DNA of 6,515 bases. It comes from DATKZH01 sp964475955 (GTDB taxonomy: Bacteria; Planctomycetota; Planctomycetia; Pirellulales; Thermoguttaceae). Location: positions 1 through 6,515 of the forward strand of contig CAYYZY010000296.1 in assembly GCA_964475955.1 (NCBI GenBank), given 5' to 3'. This document shows, piece after piece, positions 6,111 to 6,515 of the stretch (position 1 is the first letter of the stretch; each line of letters opens with the position of its first letter). The position numbers and the translations under genes are program-made. Below the pieces are notes generated by a model. The model was given only the letters and a program-made list of their open reading frames with translations. It did no database searches and was not told the DNA's origin.

Positions 6111-6329
6111 TGCTTGCGCCCGCCACGACATCAACGCGGCCCTGCCGAAGGCCCTGGCACCCGCCCCCGAAGCCGAGTACCGGCTCCCGCTTCGCCATCC
6201 CATTCTCGTTGGGCACATCCCCCTTGCCCCTTGCCGGAACGCGGAGAAGCCAATAGAGTACCAGGGAGGTCGACTCAAGAATCGCCCCGCAAAGGCCGAT
6301 CTCGCCTACCCCGACGGGCCGGCCCACAC
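6111..6329. other. Spacer before the tRNA gene
   Basis: No gene supported. The best promoter-like pair for the tRNA is TTGCCG (6231-6236), 17 bases, TAGAGT (6254-6259), four of six matches in each box. It would start transcription roughly 60 bases before the mature tRNA. This is weak in such GC-rich DNA. Confidence 0.3.
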
Positions 6330-6401
6330 TACCCGGTGGTGTAATTGGCAACACAAGGGATTTTGGTTCCCTCGTTCCAGGTTCAAGTCCTGGCCGGGTA
6401 G
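6330..6401 (+). tRNA. tRNA-Gln (anticodon UUG)
   Basis: A full cloverleaf can be folded by eye. Acceptor TACCCGG (6330-6336) pairs with CCGGGTA (6394-6400). D stem GTGT (6339-6342) pairs with ACAC (6351-6354) around an AATTGGCA loop. Anticodon stem AGGGA (6356-6360) pairs with TCCCT (6368-6372) around TTTTGGT, placing anticodon TTG at 6363-6365. T stem CCAGG (6377-6381) pairs with CCTGG (6389-6393) around TTCAAGT. All stems are perfect. The U1-A72 end and discriminator G (6401) fit bacterial tRNA-Gln. CCA is not encoded. It reads CAA and, by wobble, CAG codons. Confidence 0.95.
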
Positions 6402-6403
6402 CT

Positions 6404-6444
6404 CGCCGAAAGCCGTTCGAGAGCAACGGCTTTCGGCGTTTCTT
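6404..6444 (+). terminator. Intrinsic terminator of tRNA-Gln
   Basis: A perfect 14-bp stem (6404-6417 with 6425-6438, arm CGCCGAAAGCCGTT) has a 7-base loop CGAGAGC and is followed by TTTCTT. It starts three bases after the discriminator, so the tRNA is the last or only gene of its transcript. Confidence 0.85.
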
Positions 6445-6464
6445 GGGAGTGTGTGGGGGGCTCT

Positions 6465-6479
6465 TGTTGCTTCGCAACA
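6465..6479. repeat. Short inverted repeat downstream of the tRNA
   Basis: TGTTGC (6465-6470) and GCAACA (6474-6479) flank TTC, a perfect 6-bp stem with a 3-base loop. No T-run follows. Its role is unknown; the remaining bases to the window end hold no recognisable gene start. Confidence 0.4.
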
Positions 6480-6515
6480 CCGACGAATTTTGGACAAGTG
6501 TGGAGTGTTGCCCTC

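Noticed and set aside
6058..6497. Minus-strand frames across the tRNA and its flanks
   Set aside because: They run antisense through a clear tRNA and terminator; the GQDLNLERG-like peptide is the translated antisense of the tRNA, a common misannotation.

Overview
The window looks like a fragment of a planctomycete chromosome, probably from the Pirellulales side and from a draft or metagenome assembly. The call rests on three features: a secreted cysteine-rich protein built of YTV repeats (a family described from Rhodopirellula and its relatives), a small type II secretion-type pseudopilin with a C-terminus of planctomycete style, and high-GC coding regions with wide spacers. The 100-base N run at 3168-3267 is a scaffold gap.

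Layout from left to right. A nitrilase-superfamily amidohydrolase (17-1006, +) faces an Rhs/YD-repeat gene remnant (1064-2742, -). The remnant is open at its 5' end, carries one frameshift near 1752-1762, and stops just after the Rhs core without a toxin domain. Its first possible codons lie inside the intrinsic terminator (2742-2783, -) of the next gene, a secreted YTV-repeat protein (2849-4552, -). That gene has a signal peptide, about 22 repeats, roughly 50 cysteines and internal DNA tandem repeats of 90 bp and 48 bp; the assembly gap falls inside the 48-bp array. About 0.9 kb follows in which I can support no gene, though it must hold the promoter of the YTV gene. Next come a possible 38-codon leader ORF (5460-5576) that overlaps the start of a GspG-like pseudopilin (5569-6024, +), a terminator-like hairpin, a spacer, a tRNA-Gln(UUG) gene (6330-6401, +) and a strong intrinsic terminator (6404-6444).

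The genes do not form one pathway. The YTV protein is probably an envelope component and the pseudopilin an inner-membrane/periplasmic one, but they are divergently arranged across a long spacer and there is no sign of shared control. The amidase and the tRNA are unrelated to them. I do not see a convincing new multi-gene system. The most informative points are the repeat architecture and unresolved gap of the YTV gene, the broken Rhs gene abutting its terminator, and the possible coupled leader ORF before the pseudopilin.
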